A DNA stretch of 64,000 bases from the NCBI GenBank assembly GCA_039545355.1, contig BCJJ01000002.1, positions 893,956 to 957,955 of the forward strand, given 5' to 3'. The notes under the pieces are model-generated. The model was not told the DNA's origin. It saw only the letters and a program-made list of their open reading frames with translations, and searched no databases. Below are positions 1 through 10,800 of this stretch, in pieces. The stretch comes from Trichosporon coremiiforme. Its lineage: Eukaryota; Basidiomycota; Tremellomycetes; Trichosporonales; Trichosporonaceae. A program made the position numbers and the translations under genes. The first letter of the stretch is position 1. Every line of letters starts with the position of its first letter.

Positions 1-1262
1 ATGATAGAAATAGGTAGGGCTGTGACAGCACCTACAATGCTAACCACAGGCCCTGCACTCAGTTGACGCCGGTGATATCGACTGTGAGCTCGACAACCAG
101 CCCTGACAGCTGACGTGCCAGTACGTGGGGTCTGCGTCCCAGTCGCCACTACGAGAGTTAGGAGGGTGAGCTAACTCGGGTGTGCTGTGAAGCTAATAGC
201 CAGACGTGCCCTGGTCTGCATCCTAGATGCCATTACGGGAATCGTGAGAGTGAGCTACCTGGTGTCTGTTGCCAAACTGATACGACAGACGTGCTCATGT
301 CTGAGTTGTTAATAAGCTATGAGGGTCAGCTTAGCGTGTACCTTTGATACTGCTAGCTGACGTGATAGGTGCACATTCAACAAACAGTGAATTAAACTGA
401 ATTAAACGCGATCTGAAGCTGTGGTGACTTCCTGGATCTAGCTGACATCAGACCTCTGAGTTTTGCTCACCATCGCTTGAGGGCCGACACAGGTTAGCTT
501 TACGGGGGCCGTTTCCGTGGACGCTGCAAGAACGACTTTCCCCATGGCCACAGTATGAAAAAATGGCATTCCGTTGCCACCCTGACCATTAGAGTGTTGT
601 GCTAAGTGTGAGCTTCCAATGGTTGGGAAGCTAACAACAGTCGTTTTTTCCGTTAGTGATTCTCCGGCTAGGAAAAGCTGACCCTTGTACAATTACCTGA
701 GTAGAAGCAGCTTGTTTGGGCGTAATGTGAGCTAGAAACTCTTCGTGGAAAGCTCATGACAGCCCCTCACGTCTCGCAGCACTCTCTCCCAGCACGGAAG
801 TGGCAACTATAACATTCGCAAAACGAACGTAGATTATGGCGTGGTACGTACAATCAAACCTAACCGTGCTGTATGATGAACTGATGGCAGAATGATGGGC
901 TCTCACTCCATCACAAGCAGCATGGTGCGAGCAGGATCGCCAATGGTGGCATCTGGTATGAAAGTGAGCTGAGCCGTTGCGTTTTGAGTAAGCTGATGAC
1001 AGATAATCAGTCGAAGTGTGCCCGTCGCGCTCGTTTCGTCGCGCTCCTCCCAGACGGAAGCGGAGAGGTAAGTCCAGCTTTGATGCCCGTTACTTCGAGC
1101 TGAATGAACAGACTTGTCTCTACGCTTGTTGCGTGACTCTGAAGTCTCGTCACAATGTCTCCGTACAGTACCATGACGATTGCCACCTCGCTTCGACAGT
1201 GCGGGGAGTGTTTGCTGCAGCGAGTGAGCTAAACGTGTGGTTACAGCGAAGCTGAATAATAG
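1..1262 (+). other. Intron-dense transcript-like region, no recognised protein
   Basis: No long ORF and no recognisable protein. The plus strand carries many spliceosomal intron look-alikes matching those of genuine genes here: roughly 14-49, 84-121, 166-203, 250-288, 325-368, 608-640, 727-762, 964-1002, 1068-1111 and 1224-1262. Most start GTGAGCT, have CTRAY near the end and finish in AG. Removing the introns at 84, 166 and 250 joins 50-83, 122-165, 204-249 and 289-324 into one frame open for 53 codons. A TAG directly precedes that frame and a TGA follows inside the next exon. Segments 129-160 and 213-244 match at 23 of 32 ungapped positions. It could be the end of a gene from the left, a decayed gene, or a spliced non-coding RNA. 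The intron-like pattern is seen; a transcript is inferred. Confidence 0.35.
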
Positions 1263-1481
1263 ACCTCGTTATCCCAACTGCCCTGCTGGCCCGTCATGCC
1301 CGCAAAGCGTCCACAGTCGCTAATATGAGGTCTTACTGGCACCAGAGCGACTCTGCCACATCCGCCACCAGATCGACTTCTCAACGACATATGCTACTCC
1401 CTTACCACCAAAACCCGCTCTACCCAACCCCATCCGGGCCCCCATCACCCATAGACGATGCATGCATTCCCCTGAGGCTAG

Positions 1482-1494
1482 AAAAAGCGAAAAA
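1482..1494 (-). terminator. Pol III terminator of tRNA-Ser
   Basis: Two runs of five T on the minus strand (1494-1490 and 1486-1482) start one base after the tRNA 3' end, as expected for RNA polymerase III termination. Confidence 0.75.
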
Positions 1495-1495
1495 G

Positions 1496-1592
1496 CGATG
1501 CTGGCATGGTTCGAACATGCGCTCCCGAAGGAAATTGATATGTGAACGTAATCAGTTCAAGTCAATCGCGTTAACCACTCCGCCACAGCACC
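1496..1592 (-). tRNA. tRNA-Ser(UGA) with a 16-nt intron
   Basis: The minus strand folds as a type II tRNA. The acceptor stem is GGTGCTG with CAGCATC (one G-U pair), the D stem GCG/CGC, and the anticodon stem ATTGA/TCAAT. The anticodon TGA lies at 1559-1557. A short variable arm (TCC-TTCG-GGA) and a perfect T arm (GCATG, loop TTCGAAC, CATGC) follow. The intron (1555-1540) sits after position 37. Its GTTCA can pair with TGAAC around the anticodon, the usual pre-tRNA intron arrangement. The discriminator base is G. The gene would read UCA serine codons. Confidence 0.9.
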
Positions 1593-1748
1593 TCACTGAC
1601 ATCCCACACACTCCGTGCGACGTCTCCGGCGGGGCGCGGGCGCGCGTTCGAATCACAGCGGTGTGTTCTGTCCTGCGCGCTGTGGCTCAGTGGTTAGAAG
1701 AGGTTAACGGAGACCGGAGTGGAGAGTCTATAGTGTGCATGAACTAGG

Positions 1749-2921
1749 TTAGATCTTGGTGCCTTCGACGCCGGCGACGAGCGCCTCGACGTCATCGCGC
1801 TCGGCGTCGCTGCCCTCTGCCTCTTCGGAGTCATCAGTGTCGTCCTCGTCGTCCCAGCCCGCGTGGTTCGGGTTGGCGCGGAGGAGGTCACCATCGTCGT
1901 ACGCAGCTGCTTGTCAGCTTCGGTGGGATTCGCGGAAGCTACTCACCCTTCTCTGCCTTGTCCTTGTCGTACTCGGCCTGGAGGTCGTCCTGGATCTGCT
2001 CCGCCATGGCCTGCACCTCCTCGTGCGTGTTGCACGTGCGGTAGCGCTCGATGAAGCGGCCGTTCATCTTGTAGAACGCGTGGCCCCAGGAGAACTTGGA
2101 CAGCCTGAACGTTAGCACGGGACGGGGAACGTAACGTACAGAGCCTCGGCCCAGTCTGGATGGCCTGTGATGTAGAACCCGGCGGCGAGCGCCTCGACAC
2201 AGTTCAGCCGCCACGGCTTGCCATAGTTGACCGGGTTGGTCGCGATGAGGAAGGGCACTGCGGTCAGCTCGCCAACAAGCCGAGTAAACTTACGCAATCG
2301 CTCGTGAGGGCCCTTGATGCGGCCCCACGGGATCTCGTCCAGACGAGCCCAGGAGGCCTCAACGACAGCGAGACCAGACATCATGACAACCTCATCGTCG
2401 CACGGCGCGATCGGCTTCTTGCCCTTAGGACTGAGGTCAGCTACCGCGAGCGGTCAGCAGCTACTCACGTCAGGACCACACCGCGGAAGCGCTGTCCCAC
2501 CCTCATCGCCGTGCAAAGTCCATGGCGAGCGAGCTTCTTTCCACTGCATCGACGGGGATCACAATGGTCGAAGTCCCACATCGCCACCGGAACGGCGACA
2601 CGAACCTCCTGCTCCTCCTCCTCGCCCTTCTCGGAGCCAGAGCCAGAGCCGGAGCCCGACTCCTCCTCCTCAGACGAGTCCTCGTCCTCCGTAGTATCGC
2701 TCTCATCTTCATCTTCAGATCCTGAATGTCAGTTGCTGACGAATCTGACAAAACTCACCAACGATGACCGGCACAGGGTCGTCACGGGCGGAGCTCCTCG
2801 TGATACGGCCTCCACCTCTCGGTCCTCCCCGTCCCCGTCCGCCGCGGCTGGATCCACCACGTCCTCGTCCCCTTCCTCGTGTCGGGGGAGCTGCGTTCTT
2901 AGCCTTGCCAGGTTTGCCCAT
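1749..2921 (-). CDS. TSR3: 18S rRNA aminocarboxypropyltransferase Tsr3
   Basis: Exons 2921-2759, 2721-2469, 2430-2294, 2257-2140, 2104-1947 and 1906-1749 give 328 aa. Tsr3 transfers the acp group of S-adenosylmethionine to a methylpseudouridine of 18S rRNA during cytoplasmic maturation of the small subunit. The N-terminus (about 1-40) is an RGG-type Arg/Gly tract, followed by an acidic Ser/Glu stretch. The conserved core starts near residue 100 with MWDFDHCD and CSGKK. The hallmark NPVNYGKPW follows near 190 and FSWGHAF later. The tail after about 275 is acidic. Splicing at 2293/2257 restores the family sequence [12 protein letters not shown], which supports that intron. It is divergent from GCP3, 211 bp away. 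Confidence 0.93.
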
Positions 2922-3132
2922 GATCGAAATGCGGGGTTGTTTGTTGTGGAACGTCTGGAGTTGTTGCCGCTGACATGAACTTTTGGTCTGCCCCTATACC
3001 TCACAGGCACCGAAAACGTGACACGCACGTGACAGTCCCTGAGCCACAACACGTCCTGTACCTTGCGAGCTCAGACGCGTCTGCTCACATCAACACGCAG
3101 CACGACAACAATATTGACAAGCATCGCAAGCA
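2922..3132. promoter_or_regulatory. Divergent promoter TSR3/GCP3
   Basis: The 211 bp between two divergent start codons contain CACGTGAC at 3026-3033, a candidate bHLH site, about 100 bp from the GCP3 start. No clear TATA box is seen. Confidence 0.45.
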
Positions 3133-5992
3133 ATGTCTCGAAGCGGGCGGAGCGCAGACCCTGTTGAGACGCTTATTTACGGAGTGCTTCCGGAGCTTAG
3201 CAAGCTCCCGGAACGCGCGCGCCGGGAACGGGTAGCAGAGCTCGTCGAATACTGTGACGACATTCTCAACAGGTACGTCAGACGTTGCTTTTGTGCTGAC
3301 AGCAGCCGCATTCCGAGCTCACTCCCACTCGGCGCCAACGGACTCGCGGACGCCGCTCGGAGGCAGCTCACGAATCCGGACGATGCTCTCCGCTTCAACT
3401 CATTATGGTCCTCCATCCAGCGTGGCGTGAGTTAGGTAGTGTACGGCCCAAGCTGACATGCACAGCGAGTCTTGTCGAATCCGAACAAGCACCTGCAGTT
3501 CCTCACCGCCCTTGCGGGCATGTCCTCCGAGGAGCCGAAAAGGTTCTTGGCAACCAAGTTCACCTCTTCACCGCCCAAGTCTCGCCCGTCTTCTGTCACT
3601 GTTCTGAACGAGGTCGATCTCGCGTCACCACCACGGACACCTGTGCCGTCAGCCGCGGCCAAGTCGAAGGCCGCCCTCCTGCGGGAATGGCGAGCACAGC
3701 ACCACCGACCGCCGTTCCCTGAAAACCTTCTGCTCCGGGATGCCCTCTATCTGTTGCAGGGTATCGACGGGCGGTACGTGCACTTCGCGCTGTCTGCCGA
3801 GCCGCAACGAAATCCGTACTTGACGGACAAGGGGCGCGCAGGTGACGGCACAGGATTCCCGCTGGGGAAGGATGGGCAAGACCCAGAAGCGGGCGAGCAG
3901 GAGGTCGTCGGCATCAAGATTGTCGAAGACGAGGACAAAGGCGTCATCTCTCAGCCGACAAAGAGCGTCCTCGTGCAGCTAAGCGAGATGGGCGTGCTTT
4001 ACCGCAAGATCACGAACTTCATCAAGCTGCACCAGGCGGCTGGGCCGAGCGCGAAGAGCGGGATGATTATACAGGTGAGCTTCCGCAAGCCGGGTCCTAG
4101 CTGACAGTCAGAGCTTGTGCCACTTCCTGCATCACGAGCTGAGCGAGTACCACCGCCTCCTCGCTGTTCTCGAGTCACAGATGTCTCTGACCGCTCCGGA
4201 TTCAACTTCACCGGCGGAGGGATCAGGATTAACACTTCTCCGGCTCGGTCTCTGGACGGAGGACATGAAGCTTAAGCTTCAGCTTATGGAGATGGTGGTA
4301 GACGATGCTGAGTGTGAGTCAGCTGTGGTACCCCTCAGATCTAAGCTAATATCAGCTGCCCACGGAGGGGCATTGGTCTCGAAGATCCACTCTCGGACAG
4401 CACACGGCGATCCCGTCGTGCGGCAGTTCACCGACCAGATCCTCGAGGAGGTGTCGAAGCCGTTCTTCCTGACATTGCAGAAGTGGATCACATCTGGCGA
4501 GCTGCACGACCCGTTCAAGGAGTTCTTTGTCCAGCTGAACCCGGACGTGGCGAACGGCGACGATGCCGTAAACTACACGGGAGACGCTGGGTTCGAAGAG
4601 GGCTTCGACATCGGAGGCGGTGTCAGTGACTCGTCGCGGATATGGGAGAAGAAGTATGTCTTCGTCAAGGCCATGGTGCCCGGCTTCATCAACCAGGATT
4701 TCGGCAAGAAGATCTTCTCAACCGGCCGCTCGCTCAATTTTATCCGGTACAACTGCTACGACTCGGACTGGGTAACCGAGAAGGCAACTTTAGCCAACAG
4801 AGATGGTAGTAAGCTTAGCGATTGCGACCTACAACTGACCTCAGCCCTCAAGTACTCTGACCTAACTGGCCTGGAGCGCAGTATCGATGACGCCTATTCG
4901 ACCGCTTCGCAGCGATTATTGGACATCTTCTTCGGCAAGTACAAGCTCCTCGACCATCTCCGAGCACTCAAGTCGTACCTGATGCTCGGCGCCGGTGACT
5001 TTGCGGAGCTTCTGATGGAAGCGCTTGCGTAAGTTTCAAATTGCGTGATCTCAACTGAACGCAGACCACGTTTGGACAAGCCAGCAATCAGCCTGTACCG
5101 ACACCATCTGACGTCGGACCTCGAGTCGGCTATCCGCGGCTCCAACGCGCAGTACGACAGTCCAGACGTCCTACGTCGCCTCGACGCCCGTGTACTCGAG
5201 TATCAGCACGGCGAGCTGGGCTGGGACTGTTTCGCGCTCGAGTACCGTGTCGAATCGCCGTTAAACGCGATCTTGGACGCGCGCGCAATGGACGGGTACG
5301 ACCGCCTATTCCACCACCTGTGGCGCCTGAAGCGTGTCGAGTCGACGTTGACGGCGGGGTGGATGCGCGTGACGTCCGAGTCACGCAACTTCGACAAGCT
5401 ACCCAACCTCGCGAACCTATGGCACCACTGCCGCGTCGTGCAGGCCGAGATGGTGCACTTCCTGCGTCAGCTGCAGGCGTTCAACCAGCTCGAGGTCGTC
5501 GAGTGCTCCTGGCGCGATCTGGTCGAGTACACGGACAGGCGGGACGGGGATCTGGATGCGCTGATTGTCGCACACAAGACGTATCTAGACCGCATTGTGC
5601 GCAAGATGCTGCTGCTCTCGCCGCGGAAGGACGACAAGGACGCTCTCCTCAACCTCGTCCGCGAGGCGCTCGATCTGATCCTGACCTTCTGCGCTGCCAC
5701 AGACGACCTCTTCTCATGGAGCCTCGCTGTCGCTGTGTCGCTAGACGCGAAGCGCGACTGTGAACGTGGGATTCGGCAGGCGCTCTCGAACGCTGAGAGC
5801 GCACCCCCGGACTTTGACAAGCTCGAGGACATACGCGAGCGCATTCGCAACTGTGCGGCCCAGTTTGGCGACACAGTCTCGATCCTCTGCAAGGAGGCAG
5901 GTGCACACCCGGACCTTGATATCAGGTTCCTCGCCATCCGCATCGCGTTCAATGGATACTATGGGCTCAAGAGGGGCAGCAAGAAGAAGTAG
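3133..5992 (+). CDS. SPC98: Gamma-tubulin complex component 3 (Spc98/Alp6/GCP3)
   Basis: Exons 3133-3272, 3306-3426, 3466-4074, 4112-4313, 4356-4808, 4845-5028 and 5065-5992 give 878 aa. The protein belongs to the gamma-tubulin small complex that nucleates microtubules at the spindle pole body. The N-terminal GRIP1 domain begins near 174 (LLLRDALYLLQGIDG). It is followed by SLCHFLHHELSEYHRLLAVL, which is the GCP3 rather than the GCP2 pattern. The C-terminal GRIP2 domain, which binds gamma-tubulin in this family, has LFHHLWRLKRVE near 651. The first acceptor is a NAGNAG site (AG at 3302 or 3305) and would add or drop one Ser. The donor at 4809 has an alternative three bases upstream. The C-terminus is basic (KKK). 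Confidence 0.92.
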
Positions 5993-6546
5993 CGCAGCCA
6001 GTAGCGGGCAGCATACAGTAGCACAACAGCGTATAATCCATCTCATGTATCACTATCGAAATGTACCCTACTCGTGCGTGGCCCTGTGTCTACGAGAGAA
6101 GGACACAGGGCGGGAGCAGTCATCCGAGGACGCCACATCTCCCAGCGAAGTGAGCATCTGGCCCGAAAGCCAGACACACACCCCCACACTTGAAGGGATT
6201 TGTTCTTCCGATAGCTGTGACATCTGCAGTGGAGGAAGAAGCCTGCCGACGTGTCTAAGCTCGGGTGTTTCTATGGAATGACTAGGACCAGTATCGGGGC
6301 GTTAGTGAAGTGTAGAGTCTATGCGTTTCATACAACCTGTATTTTGGTCTAATTCTTCTTCTTGATCATGTTGCTCATGAGGTCGAAGCTGTTTGACTTT
6401 TGTGGACCAAAGTTAGGCGAGGGGAGCGGCTATTACCAGCCATCCCTCATGTGCCGCGGGACTAAATGAGTCCCTACCGTGGACGGACCTAACCCCAGAG
6501 CTGATAACGACCAATGAGTGCTGTTGATGCGGTCCAGCGGCACACC
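5993..6546. other. Convergent intergenic region GCP3/MTQ1
   Basis: This is 3' flank of two convergent genes. The only notable item is a short minus-strand ORF ending at the TAG at 6353-6351 (see separate entry). The rest holds nothing recognisable. Confidence 0.5.
6351..6431 (-). other. Possible unassigned 3' exon (short in-frame tail)
   Basis: On the minus strand, after an AG at about 6432, 26 codons read into the TAG at 6353-6351 and end SNMIKKKN. The phrase looks like a protein C-terminus (FDLMSNMIKKK). It could be a last exon spliced to MTQ1 or to something else, but no donor with the local consensus was found, and MTQ1 already ends normally at 6547. Chance is quite possible. Confidence 0.15.
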
Positions 6547-7528
6547 TTATCGCCGAGATCTCGAGAACCCCGCAAGGACCATCCTGTTCCGCCCGTATTG
6601 GTCTTGCACCGTCTCGCACTTGCCCGGCAGGAGCGACGAAACTTCTGCCGCTTGCGTCTCACCGATCTCCACTGCGATCCGAGGGAATTCACGGCTGGCG
6701 GGCTCCAAAAGTTGTTTCGCGAGCTGAGCGATGCGACCATAGAACTGGACACCATCTCCAACCCCAGACACTGGGCCGCCTACAAGCGCACGGGAATCTT
6801 CATAGTCTCGGACCGATTGCGGCAGCTCAGCCCAAACCTGCGCCGGGATGTAAGGGGGATTCGATGTGATGATATCGAAATGCTCAAGACCAGTGTCGTT
6901 TCGAATGCGATCCGCAAAGTCGGGAGAGAGGATGTCCGACTGATGGAAGTAGACATTGTCGCATGCGATCAGCTCCTTGTTGTCTTCCGAGAGCTCGATA
7001 GCTTCTGGGCTGATGTCGACGCCGTGGGCGACGTGCAAAGAATCCCCAAGCAAGTGTGAAAGCAACAGTGGAATACAGCCAGAACCCGTGCAGAGATCTA
7101 GGACACGCAACGGTCTTTCGAGGTAACGTTTCTGTTTAGCGTCCAGGAGTCGTTCAGCCAGATGCTCAACGATGAAGGCTGTTTCTGGCCGAGGAATGAG
7201 TGTGGGCGCTCGACATAGTAGCTCCAGGGGTCCAAAATCGGTGTTCCCTGCATGTCAGCTGAGATGGGAGCAATCGTAGCGTACCAAGTATGTACTGCAG
7301 AGGTTCACCTTCTGCTCGGCGCTTGACCATTGATGCAAGCTCGCTGTCACGCGATGAGCGCGACAGGGAAGGCGATAACGATTGCCTCATCCATCGCAGC
7401 TCGTTCCTGGCGTCCGGGGGATCGAGTTCGGGGTTCTTCAGTAGAGAGTCGAGGAGAGCTCGGTCTCCGGTAACAGTCAACTTCCTACATGAGGTGCTGA
7501 ATGCTCTCACGAGCTGCCTGATGCCCAT
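6547..7528 (-). CDS. MTQ1: Release-factor glutamine methyltransferase, mitochondrial (HemK/Mtq1)
   Basis: Exons 7528-7285 and 7247-6547 give 314 aa. The family methylates the Gln of the GGQ motif in class I peptide release factors, using S-adenosylmethionine. Seen: an Arg/Ser-rich N-terminus without early acidic residues (MGIRQLVRAFSTSCRKL), consistent with mitochondrial import; GEPLQYILG, spliced to NTDFGPLELLCRAPTLIPRPET; the SAM-binding loop LDLCTGSGC near 130; and the catalytic NPPY at about 211-214. The intron (37 nt) has the local AGCTGAC branch site. It is divergent from IML1 and convergent with GCP3. Confidence 0.9.
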
Positions 7529-7830
7529 GAGCGATGAAGAGGAGGATGAAGCTTTCGAAAAAGTTCAGTGGCTGAGAGGCGAAGTCAACCGCGGGATCAA
7601 ACGCGGTCGTGGTATGACGCAGGTTGAGCTGCTTCTGTCGATTGATCTCGGCGATCGACGGAACTGCAACCTCCCTAACGCTGTCATGGAATGAGCTGTG
7701 AGTGTAAAGCTAGGCAACACGAACAGAAAGCTAACAATCAGCTGCAGTCCCCGACTCGGATGCGGCTTCACTCCCGCGGGGGACGCGTCCGCGCTCCTCC
7801 ACCAACGTGCAGAGAGGAACCAGGGCTCCG
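7529..7830. promoter_or_regulatory. Divergent MTQ1/IML1 promoter with a likely 5'UTR intron
   Basis: The 302 bp region contains a good plus-strand intron at 7698-7741 (GTGAGT donor, AGCTAAC branch, ATCAG acceptor). No ORF of IML1 extends through it, so it probably lies in the IML1 5' leader. A three-codon ATG-GAA-TGA at 7686 would be an upstream ORF if transcribed. Confidence 0.4.
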
Positions 7831-10800
7831 ATGACACCCATCAACCACAACACCACCGCCGGATTTCCGCAGACAATAAGTCACGCCGAGCGACGGCACA
7901 GACGACACGCGGAGATTCATGGAACGAACGGTCACTTCCAGGACCACCATCATGAGCATAACTATGGCCGCAGCCACGGTCACACTCGTACAAATTCCGC
8001 CCCGAGCCCACCGACAACAGATATCGACACTTTCCCGCAGCCTACGACGCCGGCGCCCCAGCATGGTGCTTTGATGCCCTCGCCCATGTCTCCCACAGAC
8101 ATAGAATTCCCGACCGGACCGGATGGTCGCGTCATCCTGTCGCTGTACACCTATCAGCCGCCGGTCAACACCATACCTGCGAAAGATCAAACATCGCTAG
8201 TGCCGGCGCCGGCCCACGTGAACTCGACGAAGGTTTCAGTGTCTTATGCTTCCTTGCCATGGCCGGTACGACCAGGGGACTACCTGGAGATCCGGAAAGC
8301 GAGCGCTCCGCAGATGCCCTCCCGACTAGGACCGAAGCCCGTTTCCGGAGGCGGAGACAGGGCGAACGAGCTTGATGCTCTGGCTGGTGTCAAGCCCAAC
8401 AAGGGCCGCGACGGCTACGTTTTTCGCCTAGGAGAAGACTGCCCCAATGTGCCGGTCAACCAGATCCAGGTGCCGAATGCGGTTGCTACAGCCTTCAAGA
8501 TGCAGCATCGCCAGGATGTCGAGATCTACCGCATTCCTGAACCCGAATCCGCTGAGATCGACTACATCGAACTGCACTTCTCGCAGTATGTCGGACGCTC
8601 CGACATGTGGCGTATCGGAATGTCACTCGAGAATCAAGCCGTTCACGTCGGGGAAAAGGTCACTTTGGCCGGAGGAGCCGTCCGCGCAGACGTCCACGGC
8701 ATCTGGAAAGGCAAGCATCGACGAGCGTCAGGTATTGTTACTAGCAAAACCAAGACCATCTACCGCTCGAAATCAGCCCAGACGTATTTGTTCATTCAGG
8801 TTTGCCAGGAGACGTACGAGTTCGACGAGGACGGCGAGCGCTACTACGAGAAGGTCTTACACGGTGAGCTCTCATAGCCGTCCCCAGCTGACGTCAGGCT
8901 TCCTTCCTGAGCTCTTCCAAAAATGGACAGCAGTGAATGCCACTCATCTAGTGACCATCGTTCTCTTTGCGCGAGTCTACTACAACGACGAGGAGGTTGA
9001 GTACTTGCGTAAGTATGACCTCGGTTTAGGCCTGATGAAGGACCATCGCCACCGCTGGTGCAAGGACTTCTACAAGGTCGCCATAGACTTTGAACGTCGG
9101 TCGGACTGGATGACGGCGCTCACGGACGTTAAGCAGCACATGGAGCGCTGCGAAGCTGAAATTTTGCGAAACTTCCATCTCAATTTGATGGTCAAGAACG
9201 GCTACGAGAAGGAGCAAAAGCGGATTATAGGCCACTGGAGCTTCGCGTACGAGGGCAACGTTTTGGAAGCGATCAACCTCGCCCTAAACCCGTTCGACGA
9301 GCACAATATCGATCGTGACCTGTCCCGTACCGGTCTCTCCCTCATCGTCATCACGCCTGGTACCGGTCACTTCTCGGTAGAGAAAAACTTGTTGCGATTG
9401 ACGACGGAGCGCATGATCGATCATGGTGTTACACTCGATCTTGTGTGTCTCACAAAGATGCCGCTCCACTCGGTCCCCCTGTTCAGTTACATGTCGGAAC
9501 GACCACGAAGAAACACTGAGGACGCCGACGGCAAGACCGGGCCAGCGACGCCCGACCCGCTCTACTTCGATGCGAACATGGACAAGCCGAACGACCGAGA
9601 ACTGGCCGAGTGCTACTCGTTAGCGTTCTGGGTCTACTGCTCGTTCTACGCGAAGACTCACGACAAGCCCTTCCGACGGGATCGATTCGTGCCGCGCTGC
9701 AAGATGTACGAGATCCAGATGCTAGGCATCTTGGACCACAACCTGACCACCGTTGTGTTGCCGCTTCTTGATGTGTCGGATGTCGACACCAAGGAGAAGA
9801 AGCTGTCGGATGTTGAGAGGAAGCTCATCCACGACGACTTCGACGCTGCCATCTTTGGAGATGGCAAGACCCCGAACATCAAGGATGCCTCTGTATCGCC
9901 GCCGAGTATTGCGCGAACAGGTACCATCAGCCCTTCTCTCAGCACGAGCTTCCAGTCAACGCGGCGGTTCCACCGTATCGATGAAGGCCTCTCCTCTTCG
10001 CCGAAGCCGCCATTAGCCTCTCGTGGCTCATCACGGACTCCTGCATCTATCGTGGAGCTCGAGGAGAACCTCTCCAATCCATCCAACCCGTCACTGCCTG
10101 ATGTGGTTGGCCCCATCGCAAGTGAAGTGTCCGGCATGATCCCAGACATGCCTCTCGTGAAAAAGAGCAGTGCTGCACCTCTCGGTTTGTCACATCGCCG
10201 GCCATCAACGTTGGACCAGGCCACGCCTTCCTCGCGCGTGGCCAGTATTGTCCAGCTCGGCAGCTCTCCAACCCACTCGATTACCTCTACCGCCACGGAG
10301 CACCCAGCTTCAGGTGCTTCGACCCCGAAGCTGACACCGAGCAAGAAGCTCAAGAACCAGAGCAGTCGAGGGTCGTTTGCAAGCCGTTTCGCCGCTACAT
10401 GGCTGTTCAGCTCACTAGGCGCCAGAGCCAGCCCAAGCACGGCGACCACTGCCAACGAGACTGTCCAGCGACAAGACGTCTCTAGCGTCTTTGGCAACAG
10501 CAAGCCTTCATCGCCGTCATCTCAACGACAGGAACTGCAGCCGCCCATCTCCGTGCCTGCCACACCGCAACCTGTACCCGGTGCTCTGCCACAGTCACCG
10601 AAGCCGAAGGCTCGCGCTGTCTCCAACGCTGTAACTCAACCGCTCCCGATCTTGGCAAACCCTGCCCGAGCGCTGAAGAACGAGGAGATTGTGAGGTCAG
10701 TGCCGCGATCCATTCCCAAGTCTATTCCTCGGTCGCTGCCGAAGTCGATGCACAACTCCTTGCGTCAAGCGCGATCGATGGAAGACTCGTGGCGCAACAA

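Noticed and set aside
1..400. Subtelomeric or telomeric repeat at the left edge
   Set aside because: No TTAGGG-type units; the repeats are about 80-bp intron-exon-like cassettes instead.
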